This document shows positions 10,621 through 20,417 of a stretch of DNA of 64,000 nucleotides, in pieces. This stretch comes from Parus major (Eukaryota > Chordata > Aves > Passeriformes > Paridae). The stretch is from contig NC_031769.1 of NCBI RefSeq assembly GCF_001522545.3, positions 4,458,896 through 4,522,895 of the forward strand, given 5' to 3'. The position numbers were made by a program, and so were the translations under genes. The first letter of the stretch is position 1, and each line of letters opens with the position of its first letter. The notes under the pieces are model-generated. The model searched no databases. It saw only the letters and a list, made by a program, of their open reading frames with translations, and was not told where the DNA came from.

Positions 10621-11089
10621 TCACCTTTCACCCCCCATCCCCTTGGCCGTTAGTGGAGTGAACGGCAAAGGGAAAAGCCAGCAGGGGAAATCCATGCACC
10701 CAGTAAGCTCCATACCTTTGGTTCAGTAGCACACAGCACTCCAAAACATCACACCACAGCACATGCTCCAGGCTTGGTGTTAGCCCTGGTTCCACAGCAA
10801 AGTGAGGTCTCTAATCCAGGTGAGATGGTTAGTCTAAAATTCCCAGGATTCTGTCCAGCAAGAGCACAACAGAGGTGCCCGATTTGGACTATGTGACTGA
10901 GAGAGAGAGAGAGACCCCAAGAGGGATATGGCTGACTTAGAAAAGTCAGCAGAAAGTTAGAAAGTGTCCAGACCTCTTGTGTCCCCAACTGAGGACCTGC
11001 AGAGAGTCTGGGAACAAAAGATCTGGGTGCAGGAGAAAGCCAATGAGCTATTTGTGAAGTGGTCTTGAGAAGAAAATGGGGAGAAGGAA

Positions 11090-11096
11090 TTAAGTG
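11090..11096. promoter_or_regulatory. NKX2-5-like site
   Basis: TTAAGTG fits the TYAAGTG consensus of the cardiac homeobox factor NKX2-5. It lies between the giant XIRP1 exon and the possible first exon. A 7-base match is expected by chance every few kilobases, so this is suggestive only. Confidence 0.2.
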
Positions 11097-11163
11097 TCAA
11101 ACTGAGATGGTGAGGCTGACTGGTGAGGTAACATGATGAGATTTTGGTAGGGTGCCCACTCAC

Positions 11164-11437
11164 TGCCCAGGAGGGAGGGCTTGGGGAAGGATGTTGATCT
11201 GATTAATGATTTCTTCTGTTGCACTCAGAAGTGTGCCCCATGTCACCCCTTGCACAAGAATAGTTGCACATTTACACTGTTGGAGACTTAAATAAAGCTC
11301 TTCTGACTTGCAAACTTGTACAGGCACGAGGCTAGATAAGGTTTGCAAACTGCTGGAATCAGCAGCCTGATGATCTGCGCTGCTTGAGGAGGAAAAGCAA
11401 GGCTGAGGGACTAGAGGTTGGGGTAACACCTATAGGT
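11164..11437 (-). other. XIRP1: Possible untranslated first exon of XIRP1 with TATA box
   Basis: On the minus strand a TATAAA lies at 11466-11461, which would start transcription near 11436. A good donor, GCA followed by GTGAGTGG, lies at 11163. Mammalian Xin genes have a short untranslated exon 1 before the giant exon, and this would match. Against it, an ATG at 11429 opens a frame through the exon that would enter Xin out of frame. The model rests on motif matches only. Confidence 0.33.
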
Positions 11438-11851
11438 GGAGGCCAGGAAAGTTAGACCTGTTTATACTCAGTCAGACTGAGCTCATCTCAGATTCATAGC
11501 AGTGTTGGTATAGAAGTGAACAGGGTGGGCTGTGGTTGTCCAGTCTCTCTCTGAGCCTCTATTTCTGCAATTTTCTCCTCAGTTTGTGCATCCTGGGCAC
11601 CAAACATTGAACTGAATACCTGCAACCTGCACTGCCTGGGCATTTATCCACAGGAAAGGTAGCTGAAGCCTTTAATCATTGTTTAAAAGAGACCACAATC
11701 CTGGTGGCTTTCCTTTCAGTGAGCAGATCTGCTGACCCTTGGCATGCTTGTGCAGTTACGTCTGCAGAGTTATGCCTGGAATATTATTAGTTGTTGCTCA
11801 AAGCAGTGGTGCACGGTGTTATTTCACTCTGTTACACACAGATTGTTCTGG

Positions 11852-11861
11852 CTAAAAATAA
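11852..11861. promoter_or_regulatory. MEF2 consensus site upstream of XIRP1
   Basis: CTAAAAATAA matches the MEF2 consensus YTAWWWWTAR exactly. It lies about 1.3 kb upstream of the XIRP1 coding exon and about 400 bases upstream of the possible TATA box. Xin genes are reported MEF2 targets in heart, which makes the match meaningful, though a single site can arise by chance. Confidence 0.5.
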
Positions 11862-11962
11862 GTTTTGAACATTAGTAAAAGAAACCCACACTCAGAACAC
11901 CAAAATCAGCATATTTTGCAGCGAGTGAAAAATGCGAATCTTTTGCATGAGCCAATGTACTT

Positions 11963-11968
11963 GGAATG
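11963..11968. promoter_or_regulatory. MCAT/TEAD-like site
   Basis: GGAATG (CATTCC on the minus strand) matches the TEAD/MCAT core used in cardiac and skeletal genes. It sits between the MEF2 site and the paired E-boxes. A 6-base match is weak on its own and is listed because of its neighbours. Confidence 0.3.
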
Positions 11969-12041
11969 CACTTTTTAAAATAAAGGGCTTGTTTGGTTGG
12001 TTTTTTTTAATCTTTGAAGAACTTCTGAATGTGGGGAAGGG

Positions 12042-12055
12042 CAGCTGAGCAGCTG
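12042..12055. promoter_or_regulatory. Paired CAGCTG E-boxes
   Basis: Two CAGCTG E-boxes (12042-12047 and 12050-12055) start 8 bases apart. CAGCTG is the preferred site of myogenic bHLH factors, and paired sites are usual in muscle enhancers. With the MEF2 site 180 bases away this supports a muscle control region. Confidence 0.45.
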
Positions 12056-13027
12056 ATAGCTATATTCAGTATGTAAGTGCTCCTGGCTGCCTTGTGTGGG
12101 TATTTAGATCACACTCACAGGCTACAAATATTTGGTTAGATAACGGTGCTTATCTTAAACATTTCCTACCTTGCTTTTTTTCTCTCTGTGGGAAGAGTGA
12201 ATGGAGTTGTCCTTCACAGTACTCTGGAAAAGATATGAGGAGAAATGCCATGAAACTGCACAGCAAGACATATTCTCTGCATATATATTTTTATATACTT
12301 ATGTGTACTAATGTGTATATCAATTACAGAGGACTGAAATCCATGCAGGTGTAATCTTCTCTTTTGGTTCAGTTCTGTACAGCTGAAAAAGCAGTCTTAT
12401 TCCAGGTTGATCAGATATTTGTTTCCTAATGTCTCAGTCAACTAACAAAACCCCAAACATATTTCTTTAAAGGTTGAGGAAAAACAAAACTAGCACTCAT
12501 CTCTCCAAAGTTTCATTTAGCCTATATTGTTCCTTATACTTCAATATTTAAAGAAATGAAACTGATCTACATTTGTAATTGCATTATGAATGGTGTAATT
12601 TATTGCTTTGTAATTTTAAAAAAATAATTTCTTGGTTCTCTAACCAGCTGTAATTTTCCAAATTCAGTCTCCACTTATTTATTTTCAACTGTAACTGCTT
12701 CATCTGGACCTCTCCCTGATAAACATGCGAGAGACTGCATCTCTGAACAGGGGCTCCATAAAAGGTTGAGAGTGTGGGGAAAAATGAATGTGCCTGCAGG
12801 AAGGGTCCTGGTATGAAATCCCATCCCATATCACTCCTGGATCCCCAGTAGAACTGGGGAAATGGGAAAAATATGCCTCATAACCCTTATAACCTGTATT
12901 ATCCTGTGACCTGATGATCAGCCTGGAGTGGGGGATTAAATCCCTGGATCCGAGACTCAGGGATGTAAACAGAGAAGCACAGGGAGGGAGGTGGCTTTGC
13001 AAAGTTACGCTTGAATGTGGCGAATAT

Positions 13028-13091
<64 letters not shown>

Positions 13092-13472
13092 ATCCTGTGT
13101 GTGTAGGAATGGGGATGGCATGGAGACATATGTGTTGCTCTGTACTAATTATTTCCTCCATGGATGTATGTGAATATAAATGTGAAAATAAAGAGGAATT
13201 CTTATTATGAGTAAACCATATAGACTAGTGGATGTAGGAGTGTGTGTGTTTGCATGTGTGAATTTAATAACTATGTGGTATACGCTGTTTGCACACATTT
13301 ATCTTACATTTGCAAGCAGTGAGCAGAAAATGGTCACTTTTGGGAAAACAAAGGGTTTGTCCAGATTTACAAAACCAGACAGGTTCTCTCTCACCCTCTC
13401 ATGGCCACTCACTGGATGGGACATTGCTGGGATGCCGCTGGTGGCTGGGGAGGGGGAGGACGCGGTCCTTAC
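12056..13472. other. Non-coding, upstream of XIRP1
   Basis: Apart from the TATC microsatellite I see nothing firm. A segment starting at about 12797 has an acceptor-like TTCCTGCAG on the minus strand and an open frame to 12584, but it does not read like protein. Confidence 0.5.
13029..13094. repeat. TATC tetranucleotide microsatellite
   Basis: About 15-16 near-perfect TATC (GATA) units. It lies about 380 bases below the candidate exon at 13.5 kb, inside the presumed intron before the XIRP1 exon. Likely length-polymorphic. Confidence 0.97.
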
Positions 13473-13627
13473 CGGCTGTGCGGGGCTGGCGTCAGCAGCA
13501 GCAGCTGTCTGCGAGAGATACAGAGCTGACAGCTCCTTCACGGAGGGCACAGAGCACCTCCCTCGTCCTTGCTGAAGTGTGTGGCTGGTGCTGCCTGATG
13601 GGTCTAAAAATGACCGTGCGCGATCAT
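13473..13627 (-). CDS. Candidate coding exon 7 of chain upstream of XIRP1
   Basis: A 155-base open segment, bounded on the minus strand by the acceptor CCCTCTTTCAG and the donor CCG|GTAAGG. It enters in phase 1, leaves in phase 0 and gives 51 full codons. The product contains SVKELSALYLSQTAAAADAS, a short helix-like stretch reminiscent of the VSELVARYQ motif in the first exon of the chain. Because it leaves in phase 0, it can be read directly into the XIRP1 start codon. It could instead end a separate gene through an exon I did not find. I do not recognise a domain. It is one of the best-supported exons of the chain because both splice sites are strong. Confidence 0.6.
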
Positions 13628-15300
13628 CTGAAAGAGGGACAGACGTGTGTGGTGAGCCACGAGCCACAGGCAGGAGGGCAGGGCCAGCATCGCCTTCCAT
13701 GGGCTCTGCCAGGCCTCTGGCACTGCACATCGAGTCCCCTCACATCCCCTGCCCTGCTCCCCAAAACTCAACATCACACTCTTCTACTCAGGGAAAAAAC
13801 ACGGACATTCCCATCTCCTTCATGGCTGAGGGGGACAGTAGAGCCTGGATGAAAGTGACACTTTGGCAGTGACCTGATGGCCCTGTTCCTGCTTCTCTGG
13901 GCAAGGCCATCACCAAACATGAGCATGTCAAAGGACATGGAAGAACTACACATATCAAACTTGAGCCAATTCCTACTATTTTTGCTCAGTGGCCACAGCA
14001 CTCTCCTGTGAGTGTCTCTCACAAACAGTTACATCCTCTTATCTTTGCCTCTCCCTGGAAGCTCATTTTAGGAGAGGTGAAAAGTGTGAGACCTGCCAAA
14101 GGATGCAGCAGGGAGCACTTGGCAGAGCCTTCAAACCCTGCTCTGAATTTAGAGATCTGATATTTTGATCTGCACCAGCTCCCATGGGGTCCCCACTGGA
14201 GCTTCAGTGTTCAATGAAAGAAGCAACTCCAAAATGTAGCCAAGAACTTTCTTTTTGTATTAATCTGCCAGGTGTGAGGACAGTTCTCTCCACCTCACAC
14301 CACAGACATCCACAGGATATAGAGCTTTACACCTACAGGGTGCATCTCAGCCCTCCAGGTCAGTCAGGGCTGTGATTTCTCTGTTCCCACTGTAAAAACA
14401 CGAGAAGGTTCTCCCGCTCTCTGCAGGGCTTGTGCTGCCACATTCGGATTTAGTGAGGTATTTGCAATGCTTTTTGTTTGAACAATGGGCTCTGTCTCCA
14501 CAAATCCAGCTACTGCACAGCCAGGAAAGGGCTGATGTACTTTTTAATATGTGCACACTAGAAGCATTGCAGCCATTCCAGCATTCTTTGCCCTCAAACC
14601 TCAACCCCCAAATCACGAGAATTAGAAAACAACAAACCAAATTGCTCTTCATCTTTGTGTTCTGCATTTTAAGTGTAGATTTTCAAGTTTTTCTCTAAAA
14701 TCCTGAAAAATATTTCGGTTTTGTTTTAAATTGGCAAGAAGTAACTCCATTCACTAAAAATGTGCTTCAAATGAAATACCAGTTCCTATAGGCACAAACA
14801 TGCACCAAAAAGCCATGATGATAAGAGCAGAGAGACCTCAGTGAGTTGCTGCTGGAAGGGTCCAAACCTCAAGATTTCTGTTGTCCTTTAATCCAGCTGC
14901 TCCTGCAGGTATTTTGATGCAGAACCAAGGCTGGATACTTGGGGAAGCAGTGGGGTGCAATACAGACTTAACTGCCCAGTTCTGCTGGAGATCACCAGGA
15001 CACCAGAGGAGGAAACAGAAGGTATTTCCTTAATGCTACGTTGCTTTTTTTTTGCTAAATCTCCATCTAAATATGGCACCTCTCTCCCTGATTTCTGCTA
15101 TCCACAGCTTAAACACTGAGCCAAGGGGAATTATCTGTCTACAGCCACTGCAGCCAATGACAAGGCTGGGGCAGACCTGGTGCATCCTCAGATAGGCTGT
15201 GAGGTTGCAACCATCCTCTAGTTGCGTCATTTTCCCCCACTCTGCTCAAGACACCCCAAACTTCGACTAGATCCTGGATTTTTGTTATGAACAGCACTCA
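13628..15300. other. Intron-like, nothing recognised
   Basis: Several short open frames on both strands without matching splice sites. No repeat recognised. Confidence 0.5.
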
Positions 15301-15640
15301 GGAAATCATAGAATGGTTTGTGTTGGAAGGAACTTTGGAGAACATCTCGTTCCAGCCCCCCTGCCATGGGCAGAGATGCCACTCACTAAATCAGGTTGTT
15401 CTGAGTCCTGTCCAGTGTGGCCTTGAGCACTTCCAGGAATGGGACATTCATAGCTTCTTTGGGCAATCAGTTCTCACTACCCTCACAGTAAAGAACATTT
15501 TCCCTGATATCTAATATCAGTCTCTCCTCTTTTAGTTTAGAAGCTTTTCTCTAAAATACTGAAAGAATTCACTAGAAGTGTTTCTCTTTGTCCTAGGGAC
15601 GTCAGGAGAGTCCTTGCAGTGTGTGCTGAACTAAGTACAG
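15301..15640 (-). mobile_element. CR1 LINE 3' fragment
   Basis: Reverse-complement CR1 3' end, beginning AATCATAGAATGGTTTGTGT and continuing with TTGGAAGGAACTTTGGAG and CCCCCTGCCATGGGCAGAGA. 5'-truncated and diverged. Confidence 0.88.
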
Positions 15641-16639
15641 AAACCTTTGGGGAATCTAAAAACATTCCTTTTTGAGGAATTTGAAAAATCTTGTCTGGAA
15701 ATATCTTTCTTTCATCCTACATTGCTGAATTACCTACTGGAAAGGCATAAAGGAGTCCAATCTGGCAAACAGCAAGTTTTTTCTTTGCATGATAATGAGA
15801 TTTGGCTAAGTCCCCCACCAAGAGCAATGGGGAGAACTGGGCATAGTGAGCCTTACTAGCTTCAAGGTAGAAAGGAAACCAAGCACACATTTTCAGCCTT
15901 TCTGGCTGGAAAAATGAACACAAGCCCTTGGCTGCCTTGAAAACCACATCTAGAGGAGGGAGCACCTCATGGCAAGGCAGGGACCCTGCTTAGGCTGACA
16001 CAAGTTCTCTTGTGCTTGACCATTTTGGTGAGAAATGCTTAGCAAAAGCATCCCTGTGTCCATGAGCTGGGCTGGTGATGTTTAATGGTCTCCTCCCACC
16101 CCAGGCTATGGGCATTGCAGTGGGATTATATTATTTGCATTGACCTATAGGCCTGTAGATTCATATATTTCACAAAGGAAAGTAACGTGACCCTCCAGCC
16201 TCAAACAAATAGTGCAGCTGAAGGAAGATTTTCGGTTCAGGCAGTGGGAAATAGCACAGTGCCAGTGTTGCCCGTTCCTTACCCTTTAGCTTGGATGGAT
16301 GAAAGGCCACAGGCTTGTTTTAATGACAGATATAATTAGATACAAGGCTTTTGTTGAAGGCATCCCCTTATCACTGCCTTTTTTTTCTTTTCTTCTTCCC
16401 TTCTCATTTTAGACTTCTTTTTTTGTTTGTTTTTGTGTTTTTTTGTTGTTTTTTTTTGGTTTTTTGTGCAATGCACAGGCTGTGCACAGCCCTGTGTTCG
16501 CTTCTCATTTCTCACAAAACCTCCTGCCTTGGAGGAGGGCTGCTCCATCCCTCTGTGCTGGCTCTGCCCTTCCACAAAATCTGGTCTCTGCCTGACGAAA
16601 CAGGCTGGTGCCTCCCTCTAAATCGCTAATTATAGCTAA
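15641..16639. other. Intron-like, T-rich in part
   Basis: Holds a T/G-rich low-complexity tract at about 16376-16470 and otherwise nothing recognised. Confidence 0.5.
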
Positions 16640-17360
16640 GAGCCGAAGAACAGCAGCTCGTTCTGCTAACGAGGAGGCTCAGCTGTCCTGTGTGCGACAT
16701 CCGGGCGGCGCCGAGGACATCGCAAGGTGCGGCATCACAGCATCCCCTGGGAGGGAGCGCCGAGCTTCCCAGCTGAAACACGGCTAAAGGTCGCTCTGCA
16801 CACCAGGCTTAGGGTGATATTTGTTGTGTATGAGGTGGAAGCCCAGCCTGAAATCTGCCCCGGGCTCTGCATTTCTGTCTCGCCGAGCGAAAGGGCTCTG
16901 CTGGCGCGCCCGGCATCCGCTCCAGCGCTGAGTGATGCATCCCGCGCCGCGCTGATTGACTGCACGACTGCGGCCCCAGGGGTGTTAAACACGATACTTC
17001 AGGCATTAAAGCATCGCCTGTGAGCTAAAATAGGAGGCAAAAATCTCCTGAAACCCCCCTCCTCCCATCCCACCCCGTGGCTGGCACCGCGGCCGGCGGC
17101 GCTGCTGTCCGAATGAAGGGCACGGGGAACGCTCCTCCCTGCTGGCATTTGTCGGCAAAATGTCCTTCGTGTCAGTGTCTGGCGGCGGATGAATCTGCAC
17201 ATTTTGTGTGAGGGGCTGCGGTGTTTGGACTGCCCATAAGGAGCAGCTGTCGGGCTTGGCTTGAGCTCTGCCCATGCCCCATGAATGTGCAGGTCGGGCT
17301 TGGTTTGCAGCCTCTCTGTCCCGAACGTCACACCCCAGGGAGGGCTGTGAGACATGGAAA
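16640..17360. promoter_or_regulatory. CpG island without an assigned gene
   Basis: CpG dinucleotides are dense here compared with the flanks, for example CATCCGGGCGGCGCCGAGGA, GGCGCGCCCGGCATCCGC, CCCGCGCCGCGCTG and CACCGCGGCCGGCGGCG. It lies between candidate exons 6 and 7 of the chain upstream of XIRP1, so it could be an alternative promoter for the XIRP1 side, or a promoter for an unannotated transcript in either direction. A CTAAAATAGG at 17025-17034 resembles a CArG element with one mismatch. Confidence 0.6.
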
Positions 17361-17738
17361 CTTGCAACAGGGGAAAAGAATTCCTCGTATTCCTTTGTCC
17401 TCACTGATCTTTCTAAACACAGGGGGAGAAGGCAAGGCAATGGGGGGAAAAGACTCTTAAATATTCGTCGGAAGGTTCACTCACTTCCTCTCCAATTATT
17501 GCCCATAAATCACTCAACTGCTCTGTCTCCTGCCGGAGATAATATTGCAGGTCTCTTAAACCAGAATCATCTTACACCTGGCAGCAAAGCTCCTAACAAG
17601 TGGAAAACAAATCACCAACAAAACCTCTGCCCCCTCCCTCCCCTGAGAAAACCCCATCTCACCAGTAACAGGGCAGCTCTGTTTCACTCTACTTTCTATT
17701 TAAACCACTTTATCCTATGAACAAACAACGCTACCCAC

Positions 17739-17827
17739 CTGTTGGTGTCCACCACCTCTCTGCTGGCACTCCTTCACAGCCCGGCTCCCACCACCAACCC
17801 CAGTGAGCTACCGAGCGCCTGAGTCAC
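17739..17827 (-). other. Spliced-looking non-coding segment
   Basis: An 89-base segment with a strong acceptor (CTTCCTTTTTTAATAG) and a good donor (CAACAG|GTGGGT) on the minus strand, but stop codons in all three frames. It is next to the CpG island. If real it would be an exon of a non-coding transcript or an untranslated exon. Confidence 0.22.
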
Positions 17828-18262
17828 CTATTAAAAAAGGAAGCTGCAAGCTCAGCACCAGTGTCCCGGGTCGCCTGGCCAACCACATGTCATCAGCTGT
17901 GCTCCCAAAATCAGCCGCCCTGAGCAAACACAGCTGCTAAGCAAAGCCCTTTGTGTCGCCGCTGCGCCCCTCTGGGAGCTGGGGGTTGTGTAACGGGGCC
18001 TGGGATGGGATGGGATGGGGGCTTGAACAGGGCTTGCAGAAGTCAGAGGGAAAGGGATGGCCCTGTGGGGCAAGTTCTGCCAGGGTTCTGTCCCTTTCCA
18101 TCGCTCACTGATGGGAGCAGTGCTGCAGAGAGCATCTCCTCCTGAATCCGCATCCTCCATCCCCTGCTCAGTGTCTGCTTGACTTTGCTGCCCTGAGGTC
18201 ACTTCTGGGTTTGCCATGTTGGCTGCTGGGCCTGGCCTGGCCTGTGCCATGGAGCACATGGG

Positions 18263-18322
18263 CATGTTGTGGTCTTGTGTCACATGTTGTGGTCTTGTGC
18301 CACATGTTGTGGTCTTGTGCCT
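18263..18322. repeat. 20-bp tandem repeat, three copies
   Basis: CATGTTGTGGTCTTGTGYCA repeats three times head to tail with one variable base. Nothing nearby gives it a function. Confidence 0.9.
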
Positions 18323-20325
18323 TGGCTGTGCCAGGACTCCAGTACCACGAGACATTTGGTGCATGCCATGGTGCAAGTCCCAAACCCAATTCTCAGAGAT
18401 CAGCAGGAGCAAAGAGAAGACTCATGTCCTAGAGCTCCTTAGCACCGGGGAAATCACGGCAGGAAAAGAAATTATTTCTTCAGATTACGAAAGCAACTTT
18501 CTGTTCCAAGGGGATGGAGGTGAACTGACAAGGAAATGCTGCTTTGTGCCTCTCTGGGCTGGCTGTTTCCTGGGAATTTGGGGCTGGTATTCCCCCCTGC
18601 CTGTGATCAGCCATGGGTTACCCCCATCAGACAGTCACTGCCAGTTCAGACTCCTGACCCAGGAGTGTGTGACACCCCTGTGTGACTGGACATGTCCCCA
18701 GTACCACCTGCTTGTCCCTGTTCATCCCATTAGTATCTCACTGACCTGTCCCAAAGCTGGAAGCACATCCCTGCAGGTGTGGACCACATTTCTAAGTGCC
18801 TCTGCCCTTGCATGTGGCAGCTGCATGTGCAGAATCACCTCTGTCCCATCCTCCTCCCAGTTTTTCTCCCTAGAGAATCAGTTCCCTGACAAAAGTGACT
18901 CCTAAATACCGGCACAGCTCCACGGCTGGGCTGGGGGAATTTGCACGGATGGGTGAGCGCCCATAAAAGCTGGCTGGGAAACCGGTGCTGCTGCTTAATC
19001 CAGGAGCCAGGCAGCCCATTTGTGGTGCTCAGTCAGCGGGGAAAGGTTTAAATCTCTGCCCTAACCCCTCTGCCAGTGGCCCTGGTCCACAGGGAAGCTC
19101 TGCCAGAGGGGACACATTCTGAGGGAGGTGTGGGAAGCAGGGCAGGCTCCCTGCTGCCCCAGTTTGGAGGCTGCTGAAAAGGTGAGTGGCTCTGGCATGC
19201 TTCAGTGATGGGTGGGCAGTGAAGGGTAGTCCTGGGAAGATGAGGATTTGGGCAGGAGAGAATCTCTATCTGCTCCTCATTGCCTTCATGACCCATTCTC
19301 TAAAGAATGCTAAAATACCATCTGTTTTTTTTCAGAAGGAAGGGGAAAAAGAGGTGGGACAAAGATGCAACAGGGAGAATCTATGGGATTTTAGAATTTA
19401 GCAAAGCCTGAGGGCCAGTCATGCTCTAAAACACTCTGCTCACCCTCATGGGTGCTCCCTCCTGATGGCTGGATCACACTTTGTTCTCTTTTCAAACCAC
19501 AGTACTTTCTCTCATTTTCAGTCTTACAAAGGACTGTGAGTGTTTGAAATTCAAGCTTTTTCTTTCTGCCACGGATCAGCCCATTGTGTGCCAGAGTGGT
19601 AATTGTAAACATTTTCATTATACACAGAATTCATGTGTTTTTTTACTGTTTTGGTCCAAGAGAATCTGTTATAACTATACAACCTTTAAAAGTAAGTACT
19701 GAGGTTTTCTCATGCTCACCTACCAACTCAGATACAAGAACAGCACTGATTACAGTTGGATGATTAATGAAAATCATACAACTTCACAAGGCTTTTTTTT
19801 TTTTTTGATTTCAAACTTTCATGAGTACACGTTGTCCTTGCAAAAAAATTTGTCCAGCATCACATATAATAGATCCCTGATTTGAAGGTGGGGAGCCCTG
19901 CTGGTATAGAACCTAAATGTAATGATTAACACATAGCAAATAAATAGAAATAGTTCTCTTTTGAAAGGGTTTAAGAGAGATTTTTCCCTGTCTGCAAGCC
20001 ATTTCCTGCAAAGATTAAATGAGCTCTGGTACACAGAGTTAATAGGTGATTTCTGGGGTCGGAAATGGGCTGAAAATAAAAGCACTAGAAACAGAGGAAG
20101 GTGCTAGACAAAGAAATAAAATAAAATAATGTAACTAAAGACCAGCTGTGTTGAAAAGGAAATAAGATTTAATCATGCAGTAAGATTTTTCTACTAATTA
20201 TAGTAAGATAATTAACGTTTTGCACACGTATAAAGTTGCATTTGCAGATCTGAGAGGGTGGGAGGTGGTGAAAGGAAAAAAAAAAGTGTCTTGTTTCCTG
20301 CCTTTGATTTTCAAAATCAGATCAC

Positions 20326-20417
20326 TTTGCAATTTCCAGTATATCCAAACTGAAGGTTCATGATCTTTGGTCACTTCTGCAACTGTTTTTGGCTCTTCGG
20401 TATCAGCTGGAATATCC
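20326..20417 (-). CDS. Candidate coding exon 6 of chain upstream of XIRP1
   Basis: A 92-base open segment with acceptor CTCCTCCTGCAAG and a weaker donor GCAAA|GTGATC. It enters in phase 2 and leaves in phase 1, exactly the values needed to join the exon at 27.1 kb to the one at 13.6 kb. Product about 30 residues, acidic then aromatic (ADTEEPKTVAEVTKDHEPSV, then WIYWKLQ). No domain recognised. The donor is the weakest in the chain, so this exon is less certain than its neighbours; a different linking exon with the same phases would also satisfy the model. Confidence 0.4.

Larger units (their letters stand above)
17361..20325. other. Intron-like stretch
   Basis: Contains the 20-bp triplet repeat and the non-coding spliced-looking segment listed separately. 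A minus-strand open segment at about 19446-19535 (containing TENERKYCGLKREQSV) has a donor at 19445 but a poor acceptor and the wrong entry phase for the chain. No other feature seen. Confidence 0.45.

Noticed and set aside
10592..10624. Eleven-codon upstream extension of the XIRP1 frame
   Set aside because: It begins with GTG, contains the branch point and pyrimidine tract of a splice acceptor, and mammalian alignment supports MSEAQ as the start.
12584..12797. Possible last exon of the upstream chain
   Set aside because: An acceptor is present and the phase would fit, but the translated sequence is not protein-like and the AATAAA lies inside the frame rather than after the stop.
13289..13852. 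Plus-strand open frame of 187 codons
   Set aside because: It is antisense to the better supported minus-strand exon at 13473-13627 and lacks splice borders.
16999..17440. Two overlapping minus-strand open frames over the CpG island
   Set aside because: GC-rich composition lowers stop frequency; both read as proline- and arginine-rich low-complexity sequence without splice support.
19446..19535. Open segment considered as an exon linking to 13.6 kb
   Set aside because: Its exit phase fits but its acceptor is poor and its entry phase conflicts with the exon at 27.1 kb; the segment at 20.3 kb fits both.
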